From positions 76,296,798-76,360,797 of the forward strand of contig NC_059501.1 of the NCBI RefSeq assembly GCF_914767665.1: a DNA stretch of 64,000 nucleotides. The letters are read 5' to 3'. Under the pieces are notes generated by a model that was not told the origin of the DNA, searched no databases, and was given only the letters and a program-made list of their open reading frames with translations. Made by a program: the position numbers and the translations under genes. Source of the stretch: Harmonia axyridis (Eukaryota; Arthropoda; Insecta; Coleoptera; Coccinellidae). Shown in pieces: positions 1 to 10,349 of this stretch (positions are counted from its first letter, which is position 1; every line of letters starts with the position of its first letter).

Positions 1-140
1 CATCCTGGACTCGATTAATCTTTGAAAAAAACATGTAATTACCGTCAACGGTCAGAATAAAGTGGACCAACATCAAAGAACCTTCCAGTTCGAGCCACCA
101 CCGATCGAAGACCTATTTCAACCGAACAAGCAACGAAAAA

Positions 141-213
141 ACACGTATGCATCAATAACTCTCGTTTCTCGAGTGTCGCGTTGCTAATCAGGACGGTCAA
201 ACGAAACGAAACC
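141..213. other. Diverged copy of the promoter-region block at 4386-4458
   Basis: This 73-bp block aligns without gaps to 4386-4458 (constant offset 4245); by hand I count about 53 identical bases, including an exact GCTAATCA and a shared TCGCG just before it. The copy here sits in AT-rich sequence and lacks the long CpG-rich stretch that follows the other copy. Mismatches show no three-base rhythm, so I read it as duplicated non-coding (regulatory or repeat) sequence and not coding. It may be a decayed promoter duplicate. Confidence 0.55.
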
Positions 214-541
214 AAAAAAAAAAAAGTTTCTGAAATGTAGAACTTTCTGAAAAAATCGAGAAAAAAATTCATTTGAGTTTTTGCATACTTTATTCGGATA
301 CCGTGGAAAATACAGAATTATACAGATGTTATTCTAGGAAAATATCAATATTTTTATGAAGAGAAATCGAATATTCGTAAAACATGTCATGTAGCAAATG
401 TCAAAAGAAATAAAGCTCTCTTGAGTATATTAAGTGATCATTAGGTGTGTTAGACTTGAAAGAAATATTTCCATTCATTTATATCTATTCAATGAAGCAA
501 TAACATTTTTATTATCCTGTACCATTAGTGATTGAATTTTC

Positions 542-663
542 GCGAATATTTCCCTCCTGTCAAAAATTCTATGTATATGGAAAACAATTATCGAAAATTA
601 CAGCGAATATTTCCCTCCTGTCAAAAATTCTATGTATCTGGAGAACAATTATCGAAAATTACA
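542..663. repeat. Tandem duplication, 61-bp unit x2
   Basis: Two adjacent 61-bp copies (542-602 and 603-663) begin with GCGAATATTTCCCTCC and differ at only a couple of positions. The second runs directly into the 375-bp foldback unit that starts at 666. Confidence 0.9.
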
Positions 664-665
664 GC

Positions 666-1040
666 GATAATTGCATTGTAGGAAGCGAAACTGCACTGCG
701 ATAATTGTTCTGTTCATAGATGCATAGTTTCTATGCATCTTACACAGTTCGAATCTATGGCAATTCCATTCTACATCAGTTTGACAAGTAATGTAACAGT
801 TCATTCGGGAAATATTCCTCCGAATTACACTCGTGCATCAAAATGACCGGATAATTTCGCATTCCAGCGTGTTTTCTTTGAAAAACTGCATTCGGTCATT
901 TTCATTTTTGGAGAAAGAGCCCTCCACCTTCGGTGTCGGGCTCTTTCTCCAAAAATGAAAATGAACTCATGCAGTTTTTATGACAACACGCTGTCATGCA
1001 AAATTATCGGTAATTTGGATGCACTTGTGCAATTACCTAC
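666..1040. repeat. Foldback unit 1 of a 375-bp tandem pair
   Basis: The left part (666-889) is repeated at 1041-1264 with a constant 375-bp offset and few differences; the right part (970-1040) recurs at 1326-1396. Within the unit the right arm is an imperfect reverse complement of the left arm (the segments around the ATGCAC, GATAATT and AACACGCTG-like blocks pair), so each unit is a foldback. The centre of unit 1 is the hairpin at 896-964. No coding potential is seen. Confidence 0.85.
896..964. repeat. Perfect 27-bp-arm hairpin at the centre of unit 1
   Basis: Positions 896-922 and 938-964 are exact reverse complements (arms contain GGAGAAAGAGCCC / GGGCTCTTTCTCC) separated by a 15-nt loop. 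It lies between the paired arms AAAAACTGC and GCAGTTTTT. In the second unit this centre is replaced by other sequence. Confidence 0.95.
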
Positions 1041-1396
1041 GATAATTGCATTGTAGGAAGCGAAACTGCACTGCGATAATTGTTCTGTTCATAGATGCAT
1101 AGTTTCTATGCATCTTACACAGTTCGAATCTATGGCAATTCCATTCTACATCAGTTTGACAAGTGATGTAACAGTTTATTCGGGAAATATTCCCCCGAAT
1201 TACACTCGTGCATCAAAATGACCGGATAATTTCGCATTCCAGCGTGTTTTCTTTGAAAAACTGCTGTCAGTGTCATGTTAATAATAAATATTCCATTTCG
1301 ATATATGAAAGTTCTTGAAAAAGTTTGCAGTTTTTATGACAACACGCTGTCATGCAAAATTATCGGTAATTCTGATGCACTTGTGCAATTACCTAC
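1041..1396. repeat. Foldback unit 2, with a different centre
   Basis: Same arms as unit 1, but between AAAAACTGC (ending 1264) and the GCAGTTTTT arm (from 1327) it holds a segment unrelated to the unit-1 hairpin. That centre is the 71-bp block also found, inverted, at 46968-47038 and 52991-53060. Confidence 0.85.
1263..1333 (-). repeat. 71-bp block shared exactly with distant loci
   Basis: The reverse complement of 1263-1333 matches 46968-47038 at every position I compared, and 52991-53060 over 70 bp. The block includes TGTTAATAATAAATATTCC read on the plus strand. At the other two loci it sits at the start of a roughly 310-bp repeat that ends near 47278 and 53303. A recently mobile or gene-converted repeat is the simplest explanation. 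Confidence 0.9.
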
Positions 1397-2040
1397 GAAT
1401 ATGTCTGTCTATTTATGTGATGACTCAACTGAGTTTAATTGTAAATTGTTAACATTGCAGTATTTTACAAATTTCGAGTGAGCCGTAAAGTATCGGCACA
1501 GTTTTTATCGCTACATTGTTGGGTTGGCGAGAATATCATGAAAGATGCAATTTTGTTTTTCAGAGAGCATTTGTTAAGCAATTCTTCCTTAAAAAGTGCA
1601 AATTGAGGAAAGCTGCTGCGTTACCTCTTCAGAAAAGGTTTTCTATTCTACTCAGCTATAAAAGAAAATTCATTTTAGAATCCTTCTGAAGTGTCCTCCC
1701 ATTCCATCGAGAACACATAATTCTACAGGGTGAGTACTCGATCCATTGATAATTTTTGAGCTAGAAGAATGTTTCAAATTTTATCGGAACCTACAGTACG
1801 CAGTGTATGAGCTTGAATTACTTTTGACTCTACAGGCTGGTCCAAAAGTGGTAAAACACGATACTGTTTTCAAATGGGAATGAAAATTTTGATTTCGAAA
1901 TACATACCCTACTTTGAATTTTTTCAAATGGCATGTCATGAAATTTTTTGTCAGTGTGATAGTCTAGTGTGTATTCTTATTTTTTTTTCAAAATGCTTCA
2001 GATTTCATGTTTTGTACTGTTTTATTTGGACAAAATGAAA
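1397..2040. other. AT-rich stretch, no gene recognised
   Basis: No coding sequence or RNA gene recognised. A CTACAGG(C)TGG-like start near 1837 resembles the ends of other short repeats in the window, but no partner end was found. Confidence 0.5.
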
Positions 2041-2365
2041 TGGAGACAATTGAATAGACAGAAACATAGTGTCAGAGTTTTCTGAAGGAGTTCGAAATGA
2101 CTGCATAACTTCAGGTGAATAGGTCTCATCAATATTTATCGCTCGTAAGATCTGCTCAGATGTCTGCCAACTTCTTTCAAATCGAACAGCGCCTCATTTC
2201 AATCATATTGAAATTATTAAAAAAATTTGCAGACATCTAAGCAGATCATTATATGAGCGATAAAAATTGATGACTCTCATTCAGCTGAAAATATGCAGTC
2301 ATTTCGAATTCCATCAGAAAATAACAAACGACAGATCAAAAGATCCTGACTCCATGTCACTGCTT
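2041..2365. repeat. Foldback repeat with ~110-140 bp arms
   Basis: Left arm about 2041-2180 and right arm about 2220-2365 are imperfect inverted copies: TTCGAAATGACTGCATA on the left pairs with its reverse complement around 2290-2310, and ATCTGCTCAGATGTCTGC pairs with GCAGACATCTAAGCAGAT. The spacer is about 40 bp. MITE-like; superfamily not assigned. Confidence 0.75.
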
Positions 2366-3357
2366 GGGGGCCTCAGCCTCGACCTCAGCACTGCATATAG
2401 GTATATGTGGTCTTCAAAGGGGCAATTTATATTTGAATGGAATAAATAAAGACGGCATATGAAAAGTTTAAGAACCACCACGGGGCTGCTCAGTTCAAAA
2501 TGGAGCTAGTGATATTTCTTCTGACAAATCCGTTTTTTATGGTATTTCCACATAATTTCATTAATCAATAATAAACATTTTCAGTTTGAGAATGAAGAAA
2601 GAAAAATTTTGGTAACTTTTAGTTTTTCGCCAAAAAATCGATGATATGAAAGCACTCAAATATTTATGGAATATTCGTGAGAAAAAACCTACCAAAAATT
2701 ATCCAAAACGAGGTGAAATTATAATTTCGTGAAAAAAATAACTGACCGTCGTATAGTGCTGTTCTCTACTTATTTGCTACAAAAAAAGAAAGAAGATGAA
2801 ATGAATGTACAACTTCTCAAACCGTACAAAGTTTGGTCAACGCAGGAGCGTCAGAGGGGAAATAAATAGCTAGTGTGACTGATTCGCGAAAAACCACGTA
2901 GTGATAATCCTTCTTAAGTTTATAGCTGAATGATGAAGAAAATGAAGAAAGGACTCACGTGAATTCAGATTCATGGTTGAAAAATGGAAAAAGAACTATA
3001 AAATCAAGAGAATTATTTCTAACTACATCTCTAACGCAGAAGGATATCGTTGATTTACAAGTACGCGCCATTTGCGCATGCAATTATGCAATTGTACGGC
3101 CCTCAGCACTGTTTACATATATTTATGGTTTTTATGGAATGAATATTGAAATAGGGATATGACTAGGAACGAACCTATTGAAAACTTCAAAATTCCAAAA
3201 TTGAAATGAAAAATATTCATAGGTTTTTTTTTGTAAATTGATCATAAGAAATTGGTGATTGTTGAATCAAGTCAAGAATCAAAAAAGGTAGAGATAATTC
3301 AGAAGAGAATATAAATCGTTAAATAGAAGAGAAACAATCAAAAAACTAAACTGAATA
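2366..3357. other. AT-rich stretch, nothing recognised
   Basis: Only short open frames (for example 2959-3162) without recognisable protein motifs. I see no supported gene. Confidence 0.5.
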
Positions 3358-3790
3358 ATAGTATATTATTCAACGAGCGGTAATGTAGGTCATAACTCGC
3401 GCAGATGAAGTTTGCAGTACGACTAGTACGAGCCGCAGGCGAGTGCTGTAATTTAAAAAGTGAGCTATGACCATTATCACAAGTTGAATACTATACTTCA
3501 TCTACGCGACTAAAACAATAATTACTAAAATACAAGAATAGAGAAAGAACTTTATTGACAAACCCCAAAAGTTACCTATAAACGTCAAAATTGAAGTTTA
3601 TAGTGACATTCTTCCCCTCATTAACAATAATAGAATATTCCCTTTCGGCCAACCGAATAGAAACACAAAAGTATAAAAGCACAGAGCCATCTTTTCCGAT
3701 TCATTATAGTGAGTTATAGCAGTGAGTTATTATAACTCACGCTGTTTGTTAATATATACTATTAATTGCTCAAAAGCAGTTGAATAAGGA
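3358..3790. mobile_element. Dispersed repeat with hairpin head, copy A
   Basis: Shares several blocks with 11768-12540 in the same order and orientation: a head beginning ATTATTCAACGAGCGGTAATG, a middle with TTCCCTTTCGG, and a tail GCTCAAAAGCAGTTGAA. The head folds back: TATTCAACGAGCGGTAATG pairs with CATTATCACAAGTTGAATA near 3466-3492. This copy has an extra GC-containing piece (around 3418-3450) between the hairpin arms. No transposase seen; probably a non-autonomous DNA element. Confidence 0.7.
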
Positions 3791-4382
3791 GAAGGAGAAA
3801 TTATGACTGATTGAGTTGGAACAGGATGAAGTGGATTTGATAGTAGAACATAATTGTGTTGGAAGAATTAATTAGGAAGCTGAACAGAATTTTGTACATA
3901 AGATAAGTAATTTTAAGTTATTGTAATATATTTTTTTATATAATTGAAATAAGATAAGATAGTTAGGTAAGCTGGTTTAGTTAGGTTGTTTGTTCTTTTG
4001 ATGAAGAAATATAGTTCTAAATTTTGAATTTCAAAATATACTATTTCGGACGGAGAATTCAACCCAAATCTCAAAGACTCAAAAGAATAATTGATGGAAA
4101 CCATATCAGTATATGTGGTCTCCAAGAAGGGTGGAGACGTCAGTGATTTCTTCATCTTTTATAATTTGTAATTTAACTTGAATATAATGTGAAAAAACGT
4201 GTGACTTGTTTTTTCAGTTTTTTTGGACCGTCTCCGTTTATAAATAAATTTTTCATAGATTTTTTTTATAAATAAAAATCGAGTAACATAAAACGATGGC
4301 TGCAAAAACCTCAACTCAATTCATTTCCGTCTCCTCTTTACAAAGTCGACCGACATAAAACCCACCCCTACCTCATTCACCC
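3791..4382. other. Upstream of the promoter, nothing recognised
   Basis: AT-rich sequence that becomes CpG-containing after about 4340. The open frame on the minus strand at 3913-4155 has no recognisable motif. Confidence 0.5.
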
Positions 4383-4385
4383 AAA

Positions 4386-4656
4386 ACACGCATGCATTCG
4401 CAACTTCCGATCCCGAGGCGTCGCGATGCTAATCAGCACGGATAAACGCAACAAAACCTGGGGAAAAAAACGGGCGGGCGAAACGACGGCGGAGGTCCCG
4501 CGTCGAGACGCGCGTCGGTCTAGCCGACGCGGCCGGCTGTCGGCAAAGACGCGCGACAACAGTATCCGTCAAACGTCCTACGGTAGTTGCAGACGTCGGC
4601 GTTCCGACGCGTGTAGTGCGATCATTCGTGCTGACAGCCCGAGGCCACGAGGATAG
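4386..4656 (+). promoter_or_regulatory. CpG-rich TATA-less core promoter with Inr and DPE
   Basis: This is the only strongly CpG-rich stretch in the window (dense CGCG, GACGCG and GCGGGC words from about 4415 to 4650). At 4622-4627 lies TCATTC, an exact match to the arthropod initiator TCAKTY with the +1 A at 4624. At 4651-4655, exactly +28 to +32, lies GGATA, which fits the DPE consensus RGWYV. No TATA box stands about 30 bp upstream. The upstream half (4386-4458) has a diverged copy at 141-213. What is seen is the motif spacing and the CpG density; promoter activity is inferred. Confidence 0.6.
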
Positions 4657-4680
4657 AAGACGTAAGAAAAATTTCGAATC

Positions 4681-4704
4681 ATGGTCTTCGAAGGCTCATT
4701 TGGG
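4681..4704 (+). CDS. Candidate first coding exon (8 codons) of an unidentified gene
   Basis: The first ATG downstream of the predicted start site (4624) is at 4681, in context AATCATGG. It opens MVFEGSFG and after 24 nt reaches GTGAGT at 4705-4710, a strong consensus splice donor, leaving phase 0. An in-frame TAA at 4663-4665 shows that the frame does not extend further upstream. The implied 5' leader is 57 nt with no upstream ATG. Eight residues are too few to identify the protein. I found no convincing next exon up to 64000, so if real the first intron is very long and full of transposons. Alternative: a chance ATG and donor just downstream of a genuine promoter or CpG-rich repeat. Confidence 0.45.
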
Positions 4705-5084
4705 GTGAGTTATTTTTCTGAAGGGGTTTAAGGGTTGGGAAATGATAGTTGGATAGTGGAGGGTTTGCCAACATGCCGAGTTGGCTGTAGCCTAAGGCGA
4801 CAGATTGAGCTTATTTATATTTAAATTTGATTCACAGAATTGAAAAAAATATATACACACACAAAGTAAGAAATTCAAAAATTGGAGAAGAATTAAAATA
4901 TTCAATAAAAATCGAAAATAAATCAAAATACATATACAGAATCAGATACTCAATATTTCAAGAGCTCATCTTGAACCATTTCTCAACGCTTTGTAATATA
5001 ATTTATTATTTTGCGAATCTGGAATCTCGCAGAAAGATACTGTAAATGCTCTTAAAATTCAACTTAAACTGTTATACTTAGAGA
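4705..5084 (+). other. Putative intron start
   Basis: Begins with the GTGAGT donor. Thereafter AT-rich; nothing else recognised. Confidence 0.4.
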
Positions 5085-5215
5085 TAATTATCATTATTAT
5101 TAGAAGTCTTTATTGCATAAAAGGTTGTACAATAGTTTGTTAAAAAAAGTGCAAAATGCGAGCATATCGCAAAGCGATGTCTTCTTGCCAACCTTTACAG
5201 AATTGTGATTGAAAA
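5085..5215 (-). mobile_element. Possible 3' end of a non-LTR retrotransposon
   Basis: Read on the minus strand, a GC-containing stretch (ACATCGCTTTGCGATATGC) is followed by AATAAAG and a TAATAATAATG-like tail, which is the arrangement of a retrotransposon 3' UTR with a short A/T repeat tail. No coding motif is diagnostic. Low-confidence call. Confidence 0.3.
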
Positions 5216-7220
5216 AAAAATTTCATTGTGATGTTTATAAAGTATGAATGTAATGAAAAATATTTACAACGTTTTTATTTCTTGTGAGTTTTGCATAGTT
5301 TTGAGACATATACCTACTTTACCTTATTTTAAAGGTGGTACCTACATGATTAAGATATTCCTTGCTCCGGGAAAAGTTTATCCAAGTAAGTTGATGAAGC
5401 ACAAATCATTAAGTTAGAATTTTATTGTTCGAGAATTTAATGGATATGATTGTGAACTGAGGTATTAAAAACAGAGGCGACAAAAGAGGAATAGCCTTCA
5501 AGCGGCAAATTTGTAAATCCGTCACTGTATTTAGATGACGGCGCGGGATGTTGTATGACCTTGAAACTGTTGTTTCTAGGAGTTCGCCCAGTCCCGTCTG
5601 TCCTCAAGTGGATAAGGGTTATATTTTTGGGGTAGTTTTATTTATTATCCTCAATAATGGCGTGGTGCTCTATTTCACTATAGTTGGGGAAGAGAGGAAT
5701 CTAATTCTTTATGAATTTTTCTCATGCTTAAGTACTACGTTGTCAAAAAAACTTCGGTAACTCTGATTGTTCAGTTTTCTCGTGAACATTCAAACTTCAG
5801 CAACTTGTTTTTGTTTTTACTTTTTCGGTTCCTCACTAGAAAAGGAAGGTTACATCATACAAATCTTTAATTGGAAGATATTGACAGTTTTCGTAGTATT
5901 CAGCACACTATAGGTTTTAGTTTCAGATTTTGGTCACTGGGAATTTTTGATATTACGATGTTACGGTGACAACTATTTGAATTTATTTGAATAAAAATAT
6001 TGAACATAAATTACCCTCTCGAGCGGTTTATGAATTTCTTGAATGAAAATTTCCAGGATTTTTCTGTATTTATTTTCAATTCATAGTAGATACAAAAGTT
6101 TCACAAATTTCATCAAGTAAACCATATATTAAGCTCATTTCTGCTGAACTGTACGAGAACGTACCTCATGTTTAATATTTGACCTGAAATAAATTCCAAT
6201 AACTTTGTTATTTGAAAAATTTTGAGTAACCAATATCGAGAACAAAATGTCATGCTGAATATCCTGAAACCATCAAAATGTTCGTGATAATTTGTATAAT
6301 GCTTTATTACCCTTTTTTCATCAAGATGAAGCTGAAAAAATAAAAATGACTGGTTGTCAATCAAAAACCAAAGTTTATACCTGTAAGGACTAAAATGTGC
6401 ACTGTGCGAGAAAGAGAACACCTAACCTGCCTTTTTAGGTAATTATGCAGAGAATTCCTTAAGGACATAAAAATATTTCAGGAGAGGAATCTTGGAGCCA
6501 ATTCAAGAAAAAAAGTAGAATGAACGATAAGTTTGGAAAATAATATTTTTTTGTAACCATTATGCTCCTATTTTAAATATCTTTATAACGTTTGCTACAC
6601 ATCTTCAATATTTCAAGATGCATATTTCGTACAAAAAATGTTATTATTTCAGCCAGTGGTTCCGTACGGGTTTTTTGCTTTGGTTTTTTTGAATGAAAAA
6701 TGTTTTAAGATTCTCATTTCTAGGCGAAATTGACAAATTGATTTCATTTCTCCTAACTTATGGTTTTTCATGGTAATTCGCTCAAAATCCTTCCGATGGA
6801 TTGGAAATTCGAAGTTATGTATAACCATGTAAAATTTTGTTTTCTCAATAATTGAGAAAAAAAACATTCCGATCGAACTGAAATTTGAAAATCAATGCAA
6901 ATGTATTGATAGTAATCTCAACATCAGAATATGTTTCAGAGAACAAACTGAAAATCCTGAAGTTTTCTGATTATTTGCGAGGCAGGTTGAAAAATTCTAG
7001 GATATATAAAAAAAATTGTCATTATTTTGATTGGCTTTTAGCAAAAAGGCGCAGCATTAACACTTCAGAATATTGTGAATATCAATTGAAATATAAAATT
7101 CAAACACATATTTGAGTGGAAAAATACTCTTGTTTCTTGAGTTGGTACGATATAACATTTTACCAAATAAGTTTCGGGCCTCACAAGTAAAACACATTTT
7201 TTTTTTTTTAGAATTCTACT
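5216..7220. other. AT-rich stretch, no gene recognised
   Basis: Contains only short open frames without known motifs, the longest being 102 codons on the minus strand at 6113-6421. Base composition and the lack of motifs argue against a gene. Confidence 0.5.
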
Positions 7221-7420
7221 TCATTTAAGAGTGATACATGTACTCCAACGCTCCTCTAACTTTGCAATACCTTTTCGGTGAAATCATCATTATTTGCCTC
7301 CGTTAGAGCCCTGGAGCATTCTACAAAAAGGAAGTCTCGTGATCAGTCAGTTGAAAGCGTAACTCAGTCAATTTGATGATGGTTTTAATCGGTTTGTGAT
7401 TGAGCATTGTCAATACACGA
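7221..7420 (-). pseudogene. Mariner transposase C-terminal relic (HsMar1/SETMAR-like type)
   Basis: Minus-strand frames spell KPIKTIIKLTELRFQLTDH near 7330-7405 and KGIAKLEERWSTCITLK up to a TGA at 7221-7223. In the HsMar1-like mariners these words lie just after the second catalytic Asp and at the extreme C terminus. The DNA between them, which should carry the third Asp, is deleted, and the pieces lie in different frames. The sequence beyond the stop has typical mariner 3' UTR character (GAGGCCCGAAACTTATTTGG on the minus strand). Dead fragment; related relics lie at 20900, 60785 and 63109. Confidence 0.65.
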
Positions 7421-9331
7421 AACTAGATTTCATTCATTTTGAAAAATCTAAAATTGTAGCAAAGCTTGACCTCCCATATCTCCGGACTTAACTCTATGCT
7501 CCGAAAATTTCACACACATCTTTGGAAGCTTGGTACTAACGAGAAAATAGTGGAATGGTAGGGGAGAGATCTTGTGCTCCAGGCTCTGAAATTATTAAAC
7601 GACGTGTTATCAAAAGAAATGAACCTTCCAAGTGTGTATTTATGGTTTATGAATTTTCTTTCGTTTCCTCATATTATGTTCCAGTATATGATGAGTAGCA
7701 TTGTACTGGAAGTAATAGGTTTCCTGTTTGTGTAAAGTCTCCCTGCATGTTAAGAATTTGGAGTGGTATATTCAAGAGCTTCACTTAATTATTGGAATAA
7801 TGAAAAAAACTGCAAGTTTCTTCATTGATTATTTGATGATCACTATTGAGTTCATATAATATCACCACTCAATTCATTATAACAGCTGGTTCATGTTTCG
7901 TTATTTATATTTGAATCCTCTTGATTCTTAACAAAGTATATACTACTATCCACCCAGAATATTTTCTTCATCCCTTACATTTTAAAGAGTAAAACTTAAC
8001 TCGTCATTGCTGTTTCAAAATTCCAACAACCAGTCTTCTCTTCCAGCACCTGTATTAATATAAAAAGTCAATTATTTCTGATGACTCTAGCCAACAGAGA
8101 AAAGCCTCACCGTGTTTCCAAATAGCCTGCACAGAGGGGTGTATTAAGTCATCCACCTATGGGCGACAGCAAGCTGTAAAGTTTATAGCCATCATCGCGA
8201 GACCCAACTATATAATTTTCTATACGCATCGTATGAGTTTTATACTACAGCCAGCGACCGCATAGTCTGTGTGTTCATGCGGACAATTACACCCCAACAA
8301 ATTCATCGTGTTTTTTTTTCCTGCAGCAATGAACCGTGAAGGTCAGGAAAGTAATCTCGCTTTCATCAGATACACCCATAAAATTCATCATCATTTTTCG
8401 TATATATATTGCAATGAAATATACGGTATATTCTTCTCATATATCAGATGGTAAAACGAACAAAAAGTAGATAGGGTTTATTACACGCAATATTTTCCAT
8501 CTAGCATTAAATTGAGAATTACGAGAGCATAAAATGGACAGTGTAACTTATATGGGGAGGAGTATTACCAAGACTTTTTTTTCCGAACTGGTAGGTATTT
8601 GTTTATCGCAGTTTTAGGGTGCATTCGAAGTGGTTTTTTATTTTATAAGCTCATGATATCCATATGAAATTGAATTTGAAATTGACATATGAACTTGGAA
8701 GAAGCTGACAATCAAATATATCAAGGATATAGCAAAAATTCTAGGAACGTCAACTCGTCCGTTTTTCCTTATCCTCATTCTAAATATCGCATCGAATATC
8801 ATCTGACCATATTTTTTCTCGTATTTCGACTAAATTGTTCTATAAAAAATTAAATATGACATTTGACGAATTGTACTAATCCCACTCTCTAAATGCCATG
8901 TCAAAGATTGAGGGGTAATGTTCTATATTTAGTTAACCTAGTGGTATCAAAAGGTCATACGTTGTCTATGTTAGACGTGAACAATTCAATACTTGTCGAA
9001 ACTAAAATTACGAAGAGCATCAGGGTTGAATGGAATTAAATTGCCTTGCTTCTGAATATATCCACTTATTTATGTTCGTTTTTTGAACGTGTTTAAAACT
9101 TACATTGTGAACTTTGCTCATGGCTTGAACAAAACCAAGTACTCACACATTCACTCTTGGTCGACAATTTCTGAATACGGTAATACCAAATGTAACTGAC
9201 AAGTTTGTTAATTAAATAACACTGCTTTGAAGTAGATGGCTTATCAGTTCTGAAAAGCACCAAGTATGATTTCACTGGAATTCAATATTTTTCATTGAAA
9301 TAGCATAGGTTATGACGTCGATGTAATAAGT
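7421..9331. other. Mostly unassigned sequence
   Basis: No gene recognised. The interval 8085-8345 is less AT-rich than its surroundings (words such as GGGCGACAGCAAGC and CAGCCAGCGACCGC) and shows no repeat elsewhere in the window; it could be old unique or regulatory sequence. Open frames here are short. Confidence 0.4.
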
Positions 9332-9345
9332 AAATTACAAACTAT

Positions 9346-10213
9346 TATTATTATTTCGAACTGGGGTCGTTTTGGTTCGGTAAGCCTTCCGGGAACTGCG
9401 ACCATGTAGATCTTTTGTTCTCTACCCTTCTCATTCATAGAAACCGAAGGAGGTCGTCAATAAAACTGAAAACCTCCTTAGGGGCCTTGGCCGTTACCTC
9501 TCTGGCATCCAGGACCAGCTTACCCATGTGAATGTTTCTTAAGTCAGCCTGCTCCGGGCACTTGCATATCATGTGTTCGGCTGTTCAAATCTCGTCTGCT
9601 GACTTTCCCATACGTTACAAATGATGTTTGTACCGACAGTGCCCCGTCAGCAGTCTCACCATCACCCGAAGCTCGGCTCATGACAGCTTCAAGAGCTTTT
9701 TGGTGTAGGTGGGTGAATTTATTTGAATGAACAAGTTCAGGAGTGTTAGTCCAGTGGATTATCCTGTTGTTCAACTCCCATAGCTGGACCGCAGCTTTCT
9801 ATTGGTCTTTTCCTAGCCCACAGAAAGGCTCAGGTCCAGCAGGTGTTAACCTTGATGCACTTTTTGCAAGTTTATCAGCTTTTTCATTTCCTTCAACCCC
9901 ACAGAGCCCTGGTACCCATAGAAAAGTCAACTTATTGCCTCTGTCCAGTTGCTCTATGGTGTTACGGCACTCCCAAGTCAGCACAGACCCCTGGCATCAC
10001 GATTCCAGGGATCTCAGCGTGGTTTGGCTGTCCGTGGTGATGTAGATATGCGCCCCCTCGAGGTTCATTTTGAGACACTCCGGAGCGCATACATGAACAG
10101 CCATTATCTCGGTCTGTAGAAACGAGGGCTTACTTCCCAGGGCTTTAGAGATCCTCAGTTTAGGTCCATATATCCCAATGCCAGTGCCCTTCTCTGATTT
10201 TGATCCATCGGTG
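9346..10213 (-). mobile_element. 5'-truncated I/jockey-like non-LTR retrotransposon with 14-bp TSD
   Basis: The insertion is bounded by the direct repeat AAATTACAAACTAT at 9332-9345 and 10214-10227, a 14-bp target-site duplication. On the minus strand it ends in an AATAATAATAATA tail, the simple-repeat 3' tail typical of I-clade elements. Coding content is the RNase H and C-terminal part of ORF2 (annotated separately). The 5' part including reverse transcriptase is absent, as usual after incomplete reverse transcription. A shorter relative lies at 21120-21420. Confidence 0.8.
9799..10213 (-). pseudogene. Non-LTR ORF2 RNase H domain, broken
   Basis: The minus-strand translation opens with TDGSKSEKGTGIGIYGPK (first acidic residue of RNase H), then TEIMAV (catalytic Glu), TDSQTTL (Asp) and WVPGLCGVEGNEKADKLA (final motif). 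The His normally found in WVPGHxG is Leu here. A TGA interrupts the frame shortly after the TDSQTTL motif and a TAG follows GLGKDQ; beyond it the C-terminal region continues to about 9545 in partly open frame. The domain would be inactive. Family assignment rests on the order and spacing of these motifs. Confidence 0.8.
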
Positions 10214-10349
10214 AAATTACAAACTATATTGAATATATCTTTTATTTTAATGTAATCAGTAAATTAGAAAGTATTTCGAATTTTTATTTTATTTCAATAT
10301 GCCGGGTCTATGAGCTTATTATTTTTATCTATTTCATGTGTAATCGGTG

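Noticed and set aside
1275..1481. 68-codon frame spanning the 71-bp shared block
   Set aside because: The frame crosses the junction between the block and the foldback arm and is not kept in unit 1; a coincidence of the join.
4426..4656. 76-codon open frame on the plus strand through the CpG-rich stretch
   Set aside because: Arg/Ser/Ala-rich composition follows from CpG-rich DNA; no motif, it ends within the predicted leader, and the stronger model is a promoter plus non-coding leader.
6113..6421. 102-codon minus-strand frame as a gene
   Set aside because: Phe/Tyr-rich translation expected of AT-rich DNA, no domain, no splice or promoter context.
7460..7500. Additional mariner SPDL-type motif on the plus strand
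   Set aside because: A short PPISPDLTLC reading resembles the third-Asp motif but nothing before or after it fits; too short to support.
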